Origin: Phaeobacter sp. QD34_24 | Lineage (GTDB): Bacteria; Pseudomonadota; Alphaproteobacteria; Rhodobacterales; Rhodobacteraceae | DNA length: 35,419 bases | Assembly (NCBI RefSeq): GCF_028890115.1 | Contig: NZ_JARCJD010000027.1 | Coordinates: 1-35,419, forward strand | Direction: 5' to 3' | In this document: positions 8,073 through 15,918 of the stretch, piece by piece | Layout: each line of letters opens with the position of its first letter | Numbering within the stretch: position 1 is the stretch's first letter | Made by a program: the position numbers and the translations under genes | Notes under the pieces: generated by a model | The model's database searches: none | Told to the model about the DNA's origin: nothing | What the model saw: only the letters and a program-made list of their open reading frames with translations

Positions 8073-8693
8073 CTATGGTTCAACATGGAAAATCTGCAGG
8101 TTTTTACGATGGTTGATGTTTCGTTCATTCGACTGGGCGCGCGCACGCGTGGTCAGTTCCGGGTCAAAACGGCAGCCACGCGTTAAAAATTCTTCGCGCC
8201 ATTCCAGTTCGGGCCGTTCCGCAACATGCCCATGACCGCCCTGGCCGGGGCGGGCCGCAGAGAAGACGATCATGCGTCCGGCGCGGGCGACCAGAAAATC
8301 AAACACTTCGGCGTGACGCTCCAGAGGGATATGTTCTATGACTTCGATCGAAATCACCATGTCAAAGCGGCGTTTCAATGCTTGAGGTGTTGTGCTGTTC
8401 AAGATATCAAGGTTTAGCAGGTGAATGTTGCGACCTAGGTCACCATCCAGCTCGACTTCGGGCTCAATGCAATACGAAGGATCTAGATTGGTTCGCTCGG
8501 CTATGTATTTTGCCAAACCGCCGAGCCCTGAGCCAAACTCAAGAAAGTCACGCGGGGCTACTGTCTGGAGAACAAAGTCTCCCAAGCCGGTATTGAGGTT
8601 TCTGCCGTATAGCTTTTCGTGTGCCTGGCGATCCCAAGCTCCACCTTCCTTGCCTCGGTGGTCAGCATCATTCGGTTCTGGAAGCGAGTTCAT
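8073..8693 (-). CDS. SAM-dependent class I methyltransferase
   Basis: A 206-aa cytoplasmic protein with a Rossmann-type methyltransferase core. Motif I is FLEFGSGLGGLAKYI (residues about 51-65), followed by the acidic loop CIEPEVELDGD, LLNLDIL, and the post-II/III region DMVISIEVIEHIPLERH that is typical of Methyltransf_11/23 proteins. A histidine-rich loop (GQGGHGHVAERP) follows. The target cannot be deduced; O-methylation of a sugar in the surface polysaccharide would fit the location. It lies 23 bp upstream of the split glycosyltransferase gene on the same strand, so the two probably formed an operon. GC content is visibly lower than in the polysaccharide genes outside the IS cluster. The coding frame is complete. 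Confidence 0.8.
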   Translation of the reverse strand: MNSLPEPNDADHRGKEGGAWDRQAHEKLYGRNLNTGLGDFVLQTVAPRDFLEFGSGLGGLAKYIAERTNLDPSYCIEPEVELDGDLGRNIHLLNLDILNSTTPQALKRRFDMVISIEVIEHIPLERHAEVFDFLVARAGRMIVFSAARPGQGGHGHVAERPELEWREEFLTRGCRFDPELTTRARAQSNERNINHRKNLQIFHVEP

Positions 8694-8814
8694 AGTGATA
8701 ATTCAGCCTTTCGAATCTGTTTCTATTTGTGCTAGTGCCCAAGATGGTTCTGTTGCATACGCCCCCCTTCCCTGAGCGGACTTTTCATACGGACTCAGTG
8801 ACGGGTATGCCAAG

Positions 8815-8909
8815 TGAATCGCTCCGGTTTTGCCGGAGAGTGTTGAGTTCGTATTTCAAGCTGCGATCTTATCTGACTTCAAGGTTTGTTCGTATCTTTC
8901 TTCCTGAAC
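8815..8909. mobile_element. Solo end of an IS3-family element
   Basis: Position 8815 begins TGAATCGCTCCGGTTTTGCC followed by GGAG, which closely matches the terminal repeat of the intact IS3 element at 10687 (TGAACCGCACCGGGTTTGCC, GGAG). About 95 bp remain before the next IS3 element begins at 8910. No coding sequence is recognisable. Confidence 0.55.
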
Positions 8910-9032
8910 TGACCCCCTTTTGGACCGGACATGACCTGAGCCCCGAGTTTCTTCCACTTTGCGGAGAGTCCTTGGGTTTGGTGCACTGCTCCCCAACCTT
9001 GGACCGCCGGAAGCTGAATTTTTCCGGCTCTG

Positions 9033-9870
9033 TCACGATGACGGGCTGGTGACGCCATCAGGATAATGCATTGCAATCGGGACGTTGTATCCGATCGCGC
9101 TGTGGGGTTTGTCCTCATTGTAGTGTCTGCGCCAATCCTCCAGCTTTTCACGGGCATCCGCAAGGCTCATGAACCAGTGCGCGTTCAGACACTCGGAGCG
9201 TAGCTTCGAATTGAACGCCTCGATGAAGCCGTTGTCGGTCGGTTTCCCGGGCCGCGAGAAGTCCAGCGTGACGTCGTTGGCATAAGCCCAGAGATCGAGG
9301 TCGCGAGAGACGAACTCGCTGCCGTTGTCGACCCTGATCGTTCTCGGATAACCGATCTGCCCGCAGACCCGTTCGAGCGTCTGCACGACATCTTCGCCCC
9401 GGTAAGTGAAGCGAGGATCGGTTGCGGGACAGAGGCGGGAATGCGTGTCGACAACGGTCAGGATGCGCAGCTTCTTACCCAGGGCCAGCTGATCGTGCAC
9501 GAAGTCCATTGCCCAGACATCGTTCGGTCCGACTGCTTCTTGGCGATCCTCCCGCAGCTTCGCTTTCACCCACCGCTTCGGGTGTTTGTTCCTCAGCTAC
9601 AGGCCCAACTCATTGTAAATCCTGCGGGTCTTCTTCATGTTGATCATCCATCCTTCGCGTCGCAGCAATGTGAACACGCCGATATCCATAGCGCACGCGC
9701 GTCTCCGCGATCTCCCTGATCCGCCTTTCGACGGCAGCTTGGTCCGTCGGCCGGGACTTGTAGTGGTAGCTGGATGTGTCAAAGCAGATGGCCCCACAAG
9801 CCTTCCGGATCGACACGCCCCAGTCGACGCACATCCCGGTGACAATCTCGCGCAAACGGCCAGGCTTCAG
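9033..9870 (-). pseudogene. IS3-family OrfB (DDE transposase), frameshifted and with a stop
   Basis: The N-terminal piece LREIVTGMCVDWGVSIRKAC shifts frame near 9650 (VHIAATRRMDD versus FTLLRREGWMINMKKTRRI). A TAG interrupts RRIYNELGL*LRNKHPKR near 9600, again a probable CAG-to-TAG change. The catalytic half follows: NDVWAMDFVHDQLA with the first Asp, VDNGSEFVS with the second Asp, and GFIEAFNSKLRSECLN with the Glu. A functional product is unlikely. Confidence 0.85.
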
Positions 9871-10133
9871 AGCTTTCGGCGAATGACGTCTTGAAGCATC
9901 TCACGGTCAAGCGTCAGGTCGGCCACGATCTTCTTCAGTCGCGTGTTCTCGTCCTCAAGCGCCTTCAGCCGACGCATTTCGTCCGGCAGCAACCCACCAT
10001 ACTTTTTCTTCCAGTTGAAATACGTCGGCTGACTGATCCCTGCCTTGCGACAAATCTCCGCGACCGGCGTGCCTTGCTCGCCTTGCTTCAGAATGAAGGC
10101 CTTCTATGCCTCCGTGAACTTCGATGCTTTCAT
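9867..10133 (-). pseudogene. IS3-family OrfA with an amber codon
   Basis: Starts MKASKFTEA, then TAG at codon 10, then continues in frame as KAFILKQGEQGTPVAEICRK and a helix-turn-helix plus leucine-zipper region (LKALEDENTRLKKIVADL). Relatives have Gln at the stop position, so a single C-to-T change (CAG to TAG) explains the defect. It is otherwise full length at 89 codons. Confidence 0.8.
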
Positions 10134-10209
10134 GCGATTCCGCTCCTCTCCCAGCCAGGAAAACTTAGCGGAAAACTCCAGCTTCATACGGTCCAGTTTT
10201 CAGGGGGCA

Positions 10210-10686
10210 GAGCAACCAAGCAAGGGGACCGATATCTCTGTCATCTATTGGTTCTGGGGGCTCGAACAGTCGTGCGCTATCCTAAGGCGCGTTCACGCGT
10301 TGATGGCCCATGGATCGAAGCATTGCTCGAACGACGTCGGCCAATGGTCGTTGCGGTTGCCGTACCTAACAAGCTGGCGCGAGCCATATGGGCCATGCTC
10401 ACGACAGGGGAGGTGTTCCGAACCGCATAGTCCCAAATCCAAAACCAACCCAGGCACAACGAGATGGTACAAGTGTAATGACAGCGTGATGGCAAATCGG
10501 CAGCGCTGAGGATCGAGCAAGCCCGGAGAGCTTTAAGCGCGGAGAAGCGCGACCCGTTGATGAGGCCTCGATCTGCGGACACCATCAGGGCCAGCAGTCA
10601 TGTTAGGGCTGCAAAAACAGGCCGGATACATGAACGCACCCGCCGAAGAATATCACGAGCACAACACTTGCGCCCGCGGGGCCGTC
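10210..10686 (+). mobile_element. 3' part of an IS110-family element
   Basis: Codons 10212-10430 encode ATKQGDRYLCHLLVLGARTV, then WIEALLERRRPMVVAVAVPN and KLARAIWAMLTTGEV, the C-terminal end of an IS110/IS1111-type DEDD transposase. About 255 bp of noncoding sequence follow, which in the IS1111 subgroup would be the side holding the bridge RNA. The 5' part of the gene is missing on the left, where an IS3 element inserted. The right border coincides with the next IS3 element. Confidence 0.7.
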
Positions 10687-10725
10687 TGAACCGCACCGGG
10701 TTTGCCGGAGGCTGATTGCAGTTAG

Positions 10726-11667
10726 TTACGCGGCTCGTTCCTCAGTTTCCATAGCCGCATAGAAATTGACCTCTGCTTCTGCCGACGGAATGTTCCCGAT
10801 AGGCTCAAGCAGACGGCGGTTGTTAAACCAGTCCACCCATTCGAGTGTTGCGTATTCCACTGCCTCGAAGTTGCGCCAAGGGCCGCGGCGGTGAATGACC
10901 TCGGCCTTAAACAAGCCGTTGATCGTCTCGGCCAGGGCATTGTCGTAACTGTCTCCGATGCTGCCGACAGAGGGCTCGATACCAGCTTCTCCCAACCGCT
11001 CTGTGTACTTGATCGACAGGTATTGGCTGCCGCGGTCGGAGTGGTGAACAAGCCCCATCGCCTTTGTCGGCCGCCGCTCGTGAACAGCCTGCTCCAGAGC
11101 ATCGAGAACGAACCCAGCATGCGCCGAGGTGCTGACACGCCAACCAACGATCTTACGGGCATAGGCATCGATAACGAAGGCGACATAGGTGAACCCCTTC
11201 CAGGTGGCAACATAGGTGAAATCGCTGACCCAGAGCATGTTGGGCGCGGGCACACGGAACTGCCGGTTCACCTTGTCCAGCGGGCACGGCGCCTTCTTGT
11301 CAGGCACCGTGGTCTTGTGCGGCTTGCCCCGGAGCGAGCCTTTGTCCGCCATTGGTCCAAGGCAATGGCGAGCGCCTTGAATACCCATGCTCTTCATCAG
11401 CCGGGCAACCGTGCAGCGGGCGACGTCAAAACCTTCCCGTTGCAATTGCCGCCAGACCTTCCGCACCCCATAAACCCGCCAGTTCTCTTCGAAAACCCGC
11501 CGGATCTCGGGCCGCAATGCCTCGTTAGGTCGGGCGCGGTCCGACAACCGGGCCGGATCAGCCCGCTTCGCCTGGGGCTCATAATACGTGGAAGGGGCAA
11601 TCGGCAGGACAGTGCAGATCGGCTCGACCCCATGCTCACCGCGATGCATGTCGATAAATGACACCAT
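10726..11667 (-). CDS. IS3-family transposase OrfB (DDE integrase domain)
   Basis: 313 aa from ATG 11667: [18 protein letters not shown], an HTH_21 region (PEIRRVFEENWRVYGVRKVW) and an rve core. Catalytic residues are seen in LWVSDFTYVAT (Asp), GLVHHSDRGSQYLS (Asp) and NALAETINGLFKAEVI (Glu). It ends EWVDWFNNRRLLEPIGNI. It catalyses copy-out/paste-in transposition of the element. The frame is intact. The open frame continues upstream of the ATG, overlapping OrfA, so frameshift fusion is also possible. Confidence 0.93.
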   Translation of the reverse strand: MVSFIDMHRGEHGVEPICTVLPIAPSTYYEPQAKRADPARLSDRARPNEALRPEIRRVFEENWRVYGVRKVWRQLQREGFDVARCTVARLMKSMGIQGARHCLGPMADKGSLRGKPHKTTVPDKKAPCPLDKVNRQFRVPAPNMLWVSDFTYVATWKGFTYVAFVIDAYARKIVGWRVSTSAHAGFVLDALEQAVHERRPTKAMGLVHHSDRGSQYLSIKYTERLGEAGIEPSVGSIGDSYDNALAETINGLFKAEVIHRRGPWRNFEAVEYATLEWVDWFNNRRLLEPIGNIPSAEAEVNFYAAMETEERAA

Positions 11668-11990
11668 CACTTCGACCGGCGGTCGAGCTCCGCCATTGCA
11701 AAATAGGCCGACGCCTTGCGGAGAATCTCGTTCGCCTGACGCAGCTCGCGGTTCTCCCGCTCCAGCGCCTTCATCTTGTCGGCGACATCGGTTGGGACGC
11801 CCGCCCGCTTGCCGCTGTCGACTTCTGCCTTCTTTACCCACTCATTCAACGTGTGCGCGGAACAGCCGATCTTCGCGGAGATCGGCATGATCGCCTGCCA
11901 GCGGGAACTGTACTGGCCCTGGTTGTCCAGCACCAGCCGCACCGCACGCTCACGGACCTCAGGAGAGTACTTATTTGTTGTCTTGCTCAT
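11667..11990 (-). CDS. IS3-family transposase OrfA
   Basis: 107 aa starting [20 protein letters not shown], a helix-turn-helix ([14 protein letters not shown]) and a coiled-coil leucine zipper ([20 protein letters not shown]). It binds the IS ends and acts together with OrfB. Its TGA overlaps the OrfB ATG (TGATG), which allows translational coupling. Confidence 0.93.
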   Translation of the reverse strand: MSKTTNKYSPEVRERAVRLVLDNQGQYSSRWQAIMPISAKIGCSAHTLNEWVKKAEVDSGKRAGVPTDVADKMKALERENRELRQANEILRKASAYFAMAELDRRSK

Positions 11991-12044
11991 TGTGGCTTCA
12001 TCCTACTCAGGAGTTGAAGCCTCCGGCAAACCCGGTGCGGTTCA

Positions 12045-12190
12045 GTCTATACATGAAGCTCTCGATAAACGCGTTTTGGGTAGGCTTTCCCGGCGCGATG
12101 TAATGCCAGTCGATGCCTGTCTCCTGCACCCACTTGAGCACAGCCATGCTGGTGAACTCGGTGCCATAGCACGTCGGGAAGAAGCGCTGT
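12045..12190 (-). pseudogene. Fragment of an IS3-family OrfB, catalytic C-terminal part
   Basis: Minus-strand reading gives [20 protein letters not shown] followed by [18 protein letters not shown], corresponding to the second and third catalytic blocks of a different IS3 subgroup. It is cut on one side by the intact IS3 element (10687-12044) and on the other by an IS110 fragment. Confidence 0.75.
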
Positions 12191-12196
12191 TTTTTT

Positions 12197-12298
12197 GGTT
12201 ATGGTCACGCGCGGAGCCCTCAAATTGCGCAGCGTGTAGCCATAACCCGTCTCAGGTCTCAACAGTGGTTTTTGCAGAACCACACCGCTGAGGAGACC
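12197..12298 (+). ncRNA. Candidate IS110 bridge-RNA segment (partial)
   Basis: Two nested hairpins lie between the element's left side and the transposase start at 12303. The first has GGTTATGG (12197-12204) pairing with CCATAACC (12240-12247), plus an inner CACGC/GCGTG. The second has GGTCTC (12255-12260) pairing with GAGACC (12293-12298), enclosing GTGGTT/AACCAC. IS110-group elements encode their bridge RNA in this 5' noncoding position. The assignment is inference from position and foldability; loops and donor/target matches were not verified. Confidence 0.45.
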
Positions 12299-12492
12299 GG
12301 TTATGACCGTCAACCATTCTACCGCTGCGACTGTGCTTGTCGCCATCGACATTTCCAAACACCGCCACGAGGTCCTTATCGGGGTGCCGGGCAAAAAACG
12401 TCGTCGGCGTATGACGATCATGAACACGTTGGAAGACTTCCAGCGCTTGTCCGCGAACTTGTCCGGTTATGATCTGCCGGTACGGATTGGTT
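12197..12492 (+). mobile_element. 5' end of an IS110-family element
   Basis: The transposase N-terminus starts at ATG 12303 and reads VLVAIDISKHRHEVLIGVPG, then [20 protein letters not shown], where the Asp of the DEDD domain is visible (AIDIS). It stops abruptly at about 12492 where IS3 sequence begins. The 100 bp before the ATG are highly structured. A matching 3' fragment in the same orientation lies at 13973-14242, so both may be halves of one element. Confidence 0.75.
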
Positions 12493-12996
12493 CAACGTGC
12501 GGACAACGTGTTCTGACGGCAGAGAGAAGTCCACCTCAATGGCCAGGCCCTCGCGATTGAAGTCATCCAGCATGTTCAGCGTGCGGAACGATCTGCCTTC
12601 CGCCAACTGATCGGCCATGAAGTCCATTGACCAAACCTCGTTCGGCACCTCAGGGACGGCGAGCGGCTCAGGTTTCTCGCGCTGCAGCCTCTTGCGGGGT
12701 TTGATCCGCATGTTCAGCTCCAGCTCGCGGTAGATGCGATAGACGCGTTTATGGTTCCAGCCAAAGCCTTTGACGTTCCGCAGATGCAGAAAGCACAGGC
12801 CGAAGCCCTACGTCCTCTTCGCCATCGTCAGCGCGACCAACCAATCCGCGATCAGCTCGTTCTCATCGCTGAGCTTGGGCTGATACCGATAGCAGGTCTC
12901 GCTGATGCTGAACGCCCGACAAGCCAACGCGATGCTGGCGGATCGATAGCGCACTGCCCACTCGGCCATCTCGCGCCTTTGAGACGGCCTCACCAC
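12493..12996 (-). pseudogene. IS3-family OrfB, frameshifted and 3'-truncated
   Basis: Starts MVRPSQRREMAEWAVRYRSA and breaks near 12810 (LVALTMAKRT then stop). It resumes in another frame as [20 protein letters not shown] and [20 protein letters not shown], reaches the first catalytic Asp in [17 protein letters not shown], and ends at [10 protein letters not shown] where IS110 sequence begins. The second and third catalytic residues are missing. Confidence 0.85.
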
Positions 12997-13256
12997 TTTT
13001 TTCCCAGCGCTTCCTTCAGCAGGTCGTTCTGCATGCTTTTCTCGGCATACATCTTCTTGAGGCGCTTGTTCTCCTCATCGAGCTCCTTCATCCGCGCCAT
13101 CAGGCTGGCATCCATGCCGCCGTACTTGGATCGCCACTTGTAGAATGTCGCGCTGCTCATGCCATGCTCACGGCACAGGTCAGCAACAGGAACGCGGTTC
13201 TCGGCCTGCTTCAAGATCGCCATGATCTGTGCGGCGCTGTACTTCGATTTCTTCAT
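12990..13256 (-). CDS. IS3-family transposase OrfA (in a truncated element)
   Basis: 88 aa: MKKSKYSAAQIMAILKQAEN, a helix-turn-helix (VADLCREHGMSSATFYKWRS) and a coiled coil (MKELDEENKRLKKMYAEKSM). The start at ATG 13256 is supported by AAAGAGGGG just upstream. The frame is complete, but the partner OrfB is not functional. Confidence 0.85.
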   Translation of the reverse strand: MKKSKYSAAQIMAILKQAENRVPVADLCREHGMSSATFYKWRSKYGGMDASLMARMKELDEENKRLKKMYAEKSMQNDLLKEALGKKW

Positions 13257-13321
13257 CAGAATCCCCTCTTTAATCTTCGAGAAAATTCTACTTCCGCACA
13301 CCCCAAAATTTCGGGGGGATT

Positions 13322-13968
13322 ACCACGTATCCCCTTGTCCTGTAACGCTTCTCGGAACCAGTCAGCATCATAGCCGCGATCCCCGAGCAACCAATCCACG
13401 TCCGGCAAGCTGCTCAGCAATGCCCGCGCGCCGATGTAGTCACTGACTTGTCCTGCGGTCACGAACAGGTTCAATGGCCGTCCTTGGCTGTCGCAGATGG
13501 CATGCAGCTTCGTCTTCATGCCGCCTTTGGTGCGCCCGATCAGACGCCCACGCTGGTCGCTGTGAGTGTGCTTTCAGGTAGGTGGCATCGATCATCACGG
13601 TCTTCTCTTCGCCGTGCCCAGCGGACAGACCAGCCATCATCCGAGCGAAGATGCCTTTGTCGCTCCATTGCTTCCAGCGATTGTACAGCGTCTTGTGCGG
13701 ACCGTATTCCTTGGGCGCGTCCCGCCATCGCAAGCCATTGCGGTTGATGAAGATAATTCCGCTAAACACCCGTCGATCATCCCTATCGGGACATTGCTGC
13801 GCAATGCCCTGCCGGGCAGTGAACACGGGGCTGACCATGAGACTTAGGAAAGAATGGCTCAAGGCGCGCCATCTGGGCATCGCTCAATCAGAAAAGATCA
13901 GACATGTTCACCGTTCGTTTTTGGATCCGTGAATCACCCTGAAAACCGAAAATCAATGGGCCCTGACC
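13322..13968 (-). pseudogene. IS5-family element copy 2, truncated and with a ~40-bp insert
   Basis: The right end (13968, adjacent CTAG at 13969-13972) carries the IS5 terminal repeat starting GGTCAGGGCCCATTG. The transposase reads MSDLF and then a stop (TGATCTTTTCTGATTG in place of the Trp codon of copy 1), and DRRVFSGIIFINRNGLRWRD downstream. An extra stretch of about 40 bp (roughly 13783-13823) sits between the conserved parts. The OrfB part (TKLHAICDSQGRPLNLFV, LLGDRGYDADW) ends at DKGIR, where the IS3 element cut it off. Confidence 0.85.
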
Positions 13969-13972
13969 CTAG

Positions 13973-14242
13973 GCAGCTTCTCCCCGAGACGCGGCTTTGA
14001 GGAAATCCGGTGGCGCTGGCCTTGCAGCCATTCTCCGCACTCGGCCAAATCTCGGGGAAACAGGCCGCAGCCCTCACCGGCCTCACGCCCATCGCACATG
14101 ACAGTAGAGTCATGCGCGGTAAGCCATCACAATCCAGTTTTGGAAATCTTCGCCGACCGTCTTCGCGCCGCCGGGAAACCACACCAAGTCGTCATTCCTG
14201 CCGTCGCAAGAAAGCTTGTCACCATAGCGAACGGGCTATGTA
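13973..14242 (+). pseudogene. 3' fragment of an IS110-family transposase
   Basis: Reads LGQISGKQAAALTGLTPIAH and DSRVMRGK (the Transposase_20 helix-hairpin-helix block). After a frame change and a short deletion it continues HNPVLEIFADRLRAAGKPHQ and VVIPAVARKLVTIANGL. Same strand and correct order relative to the N-terminal fragment at 12303-12492. Confidence 0.7.
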
Positions 14243-14249
14243 GATCACG

Positions 14250-14641
14250 ACAATTCTGGACTTCTCAGACTGCCTGAAAAATACAGTTGCTAGCGTGCGA
14301 TCAACCTTGCCAGAAAGCACTTGGCGGCTTTGGCATTGCGGCGCGTCTGTAGAAGATATCAATAGTGTTGTCGTTGGCATCCACAGCCAGTGCTTCACAG
14401 CATTGATCGGAATCACAACCTCGCCCATGTGCCATGTGTCGTTCGGATGAGGTCAACCCCGGCGGATACAAGCGGCAAAATGCGCACCAAACCGGTTGAC
14501 CCAAAGACGGATTACTTCGCAGCTAGCGATCATGCCAGGCTCCGCCAAAAGATCCTCGACATCAGCCGTGCTGAACGCGAGCCTATGTAAGGTATATGGT
14601 CCGCATGGCTTGACAAAATCAGTCCTTGCGTACTTTTTCAC
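14250..14641 (-). pseudogene. Degraded IS6-family transposase
   Basis: Minus-strand pieces in different frames read DVEDLLAEPGMIASCEVIRL and WVNRFGAHFAACIRR, then RPNDTWHMGEVVIPINAVKH-like and ALAVDANDNTIDIFYRR. These correspond to the DDE region of IS6/IS26-type transposases. Several frameshifts and a stop make it non-functional. It is the right border of the IS cluster, 18 bp from the export gene. Confidence 0.65.
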
Positions 14642-14659
14642 TCTCCGGCCGCTACCTCC

Positions 14660-15775
14660 TTACAACACACCCGCGCGGCTGAAGACGCCGAAGAAGTTGC
14701 CGATGATGTTGGAAACGGTCAGTGCGTCGTTGATCGGGGATTCTGTTGCGATGACCAGATCGCCCGGGTTGATCTCGAACTTGCGGGCCGAGAACAGCCC
14801 GTCCGCCGAGGTCAGATCCAGCGTGAAGACCACCCGGGTCTGGCGTGGCCCACGCTGCCCTGGTGCCACCGCCGAGGCCGGGTATTCGCGCAGGATCAGC
14901 AACCCTTCGGGATCGGCCCTGCTGTCCTGAAAGCCGCCCGCGACCGACATTGCATCCATCGCCGACATCTCGTCCTTGGTGAAGATATGCAGATCCTCGG
15001 TGCCGGTGGCGCCGAAGGAGAGGAAATAGCGTTCGTCCTCTTCCACGAAGACCCGGTCACCGCCGCGCAACAGCGTATCGAGCCGCGGATTGTTCAGCAG
15101 GGTCTCCACCGAGGTGCCATAGATATTGCTGCCGCGCACCAGGCGGATCTGCGGGTTGTTGAGGTTGGAGCTGATGCCGCCCCCGGCCGAGATCAGCCCC
15201 ATCACCGAGTAATTGCGATCGGGCATCGGATAGGTGCCGGGCTGGGCCACGCCGGAAACGAGATCCACCGAATTGCCGCGTCCCTCGACCATATCCAGCT
15301 GCAACTGCGCCGAAGGCACGATGGCTTCCAGCTCTTCCTGCAGTTTTTCGCGCGCCAGGTCCGGGGTCAGCCCGAGCACGTTCACATTGCCCACGTAGGG
15401 CATGAACACCGTCCCGTTGGAGGCCACGCGCACATCCTGCAGCTGCACCATCTTCTGCTCACTCGAGGTCAGCAGAGAGTTGTCGCTGCTGTCCCAGATC
15501 CTCAGCGTCAGCGTATCGCCGCCCTGGATGATCTGGGTCTTGGCGCCCTGGCTGGCCTGGATCCAGTTGCGATGATTCTTCTGGCCGGTCTCGGGCCATT
15601 GCGCCACCGCGGGCAGGAAGGCGCGGGTCACGGCATAGAGGGCAAAATCCGCATCCGGCGCATTCGACTGGGCCAGGATTTCCTCGCTGATGGGGGCGCC
15701 GCTTGGCAGGCGGCCACAGGCGGCGGGCAACAGGGAAAGGCTGGCGACGGCGAGCAGTGAAATGAAAGAACGCAT
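14660..15775 (-). CDS. wza: Outer-membrane polysaccharide export lipoprotein (Wza/GfcE type)
   Basis: A 371-aa secreted lipoprotein forming the outer-membrane channel for capsule or exopolysaccharide. ATG 15775 starts a lipoprotein signal (MRSFISLLAVASLSLLPAAC; lipobox LPAAC, lipidated Cys20). The Poly_export domain begins near residue 85 (GGDTLTLRIWDSSDN). SLBB-type repeats follow: VDLVSGVAQPGTYPMPDRNY, SVMGLISAGGGIS, then LRGGDRVFVEEDERYFLSFG and MSVAGGFQDSRADPEG. The C-terminus ends SNIIGNFFGVFSRAGVL. Length is close to E. coli Wza. The gene is monocistronic on the minus strand, divergent from the epimerase operon, with a probable sigma-70 promoter at 15840-15867. No Wzc-type tyrosine kinase partner is seen in the window. 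The symbol denotes function, not proven orthology. Confidence 0.88.
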   Translation of the reverse strand: MRSFISLLAVASLSLLPAACGRLPSGAPISEEILAQSNAPDADFALYAVTRAFLPAVAQWPETGQKNHRNWIQASQGAKTQIIQGGDTLTLRIWDSSDNSLLTSSEQKMVQLQDVRVASNGTVFMPYVGNVNVLGLTPDLAREKLQEELEAIVPSAQLQLDMVEGRGNSVDLVSGVAQPGTYPMPDRNYSVMGLISAGGGISSNLNNPQIRLVRGSNIYGTSVETLLNNPRLDTLLRGGDRVFVEEDERYFLSFGATGTEDLHIFTKDEMSAMDAMSVAGGFQDSRADPEGLLILREYPASAVAPGQRGPRQTRVVFTLDLTSADGLFSARKFEINPGDLVIATESPINDALTVSNIIGNFFGVFSRAGVL

Positions 15776-15839
15776 GGGGCCCCTGTCCGCAAAACGGCTT
15801 GATTTTCGATCCGGTTTCGGACCTGTGGTTTTGTAGGGC

Positions 15840-15867
15840 AAAATACCGGGCCAGCGCGATGCGTCAA
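15840..15867 (-). promoter_or_regulatory. Probable sigma-70 promoter of the wza-like gene
   Basis: On the minus strand TTGACG (15862-15867) and TATTTT (15840-15845) are separated by 16 bp, about 65 bp before the start codon. The match to the consensus is reasonable; no transcript evidence exists. Confidence 0.45.
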
Positions 15868-15918
15868 CAACAAGCGGTATATCGGCCTTCACAAGACACA
15901 AGATCACAGGGCGACCAG

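Larger units (their letters stand above)
8910..10209 (-). mobile_element. Degenerate IS3-family insertion sequence (1300 bp)
   Basis: Bounded by imperfect terminal repeats: TGACCCCCTTTTGGACCGGA on the left and, read inward from the right, TGCCCCCTGAAAACTGGACC. Both reading frames carry inactivating changes. It sits inside an IS110-family transposase gene whose 3' part resumes directly at 10210. No target duplication is evident. Confidence 0.85.
10687..12044 (-). mobile_element. Intact IS3-family insertion sequence (1358 bp)
   Basis: Perfect 27-bp terminal inverted repeats start TGAACCGCACCGGGTTTGCC (10687-10713 and 12018-12044). A 3-bp target duplication GTC flanks it (10684-10686 and 12045-12047). 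Both OrfA and OrfB are undamaged, so this is the youngest and probably active IS3 copy of the cluster. Confidence 0.95.
12493..13321 (-). mobile_element. Truncated IS3-family element
   Basis: A 5' end with a GC-rich terminal motif near 13300-13320 (CCCCGAAATTTTGGGG on the minus strand), an intact OrfA and a broken OrfB that is cut off at 12493 by the IS110 fragment. It abuts, and truncates, the IS5 copy at 13322. Confidence 0.75.

Noticed and set aside
12990-13256. Intact IS3 OrfA taken as evidence for an active element.
   Set aside because: Its partner OrfB is frameshifted and lacks two of three catalytic residues, and one end of the element is missing.
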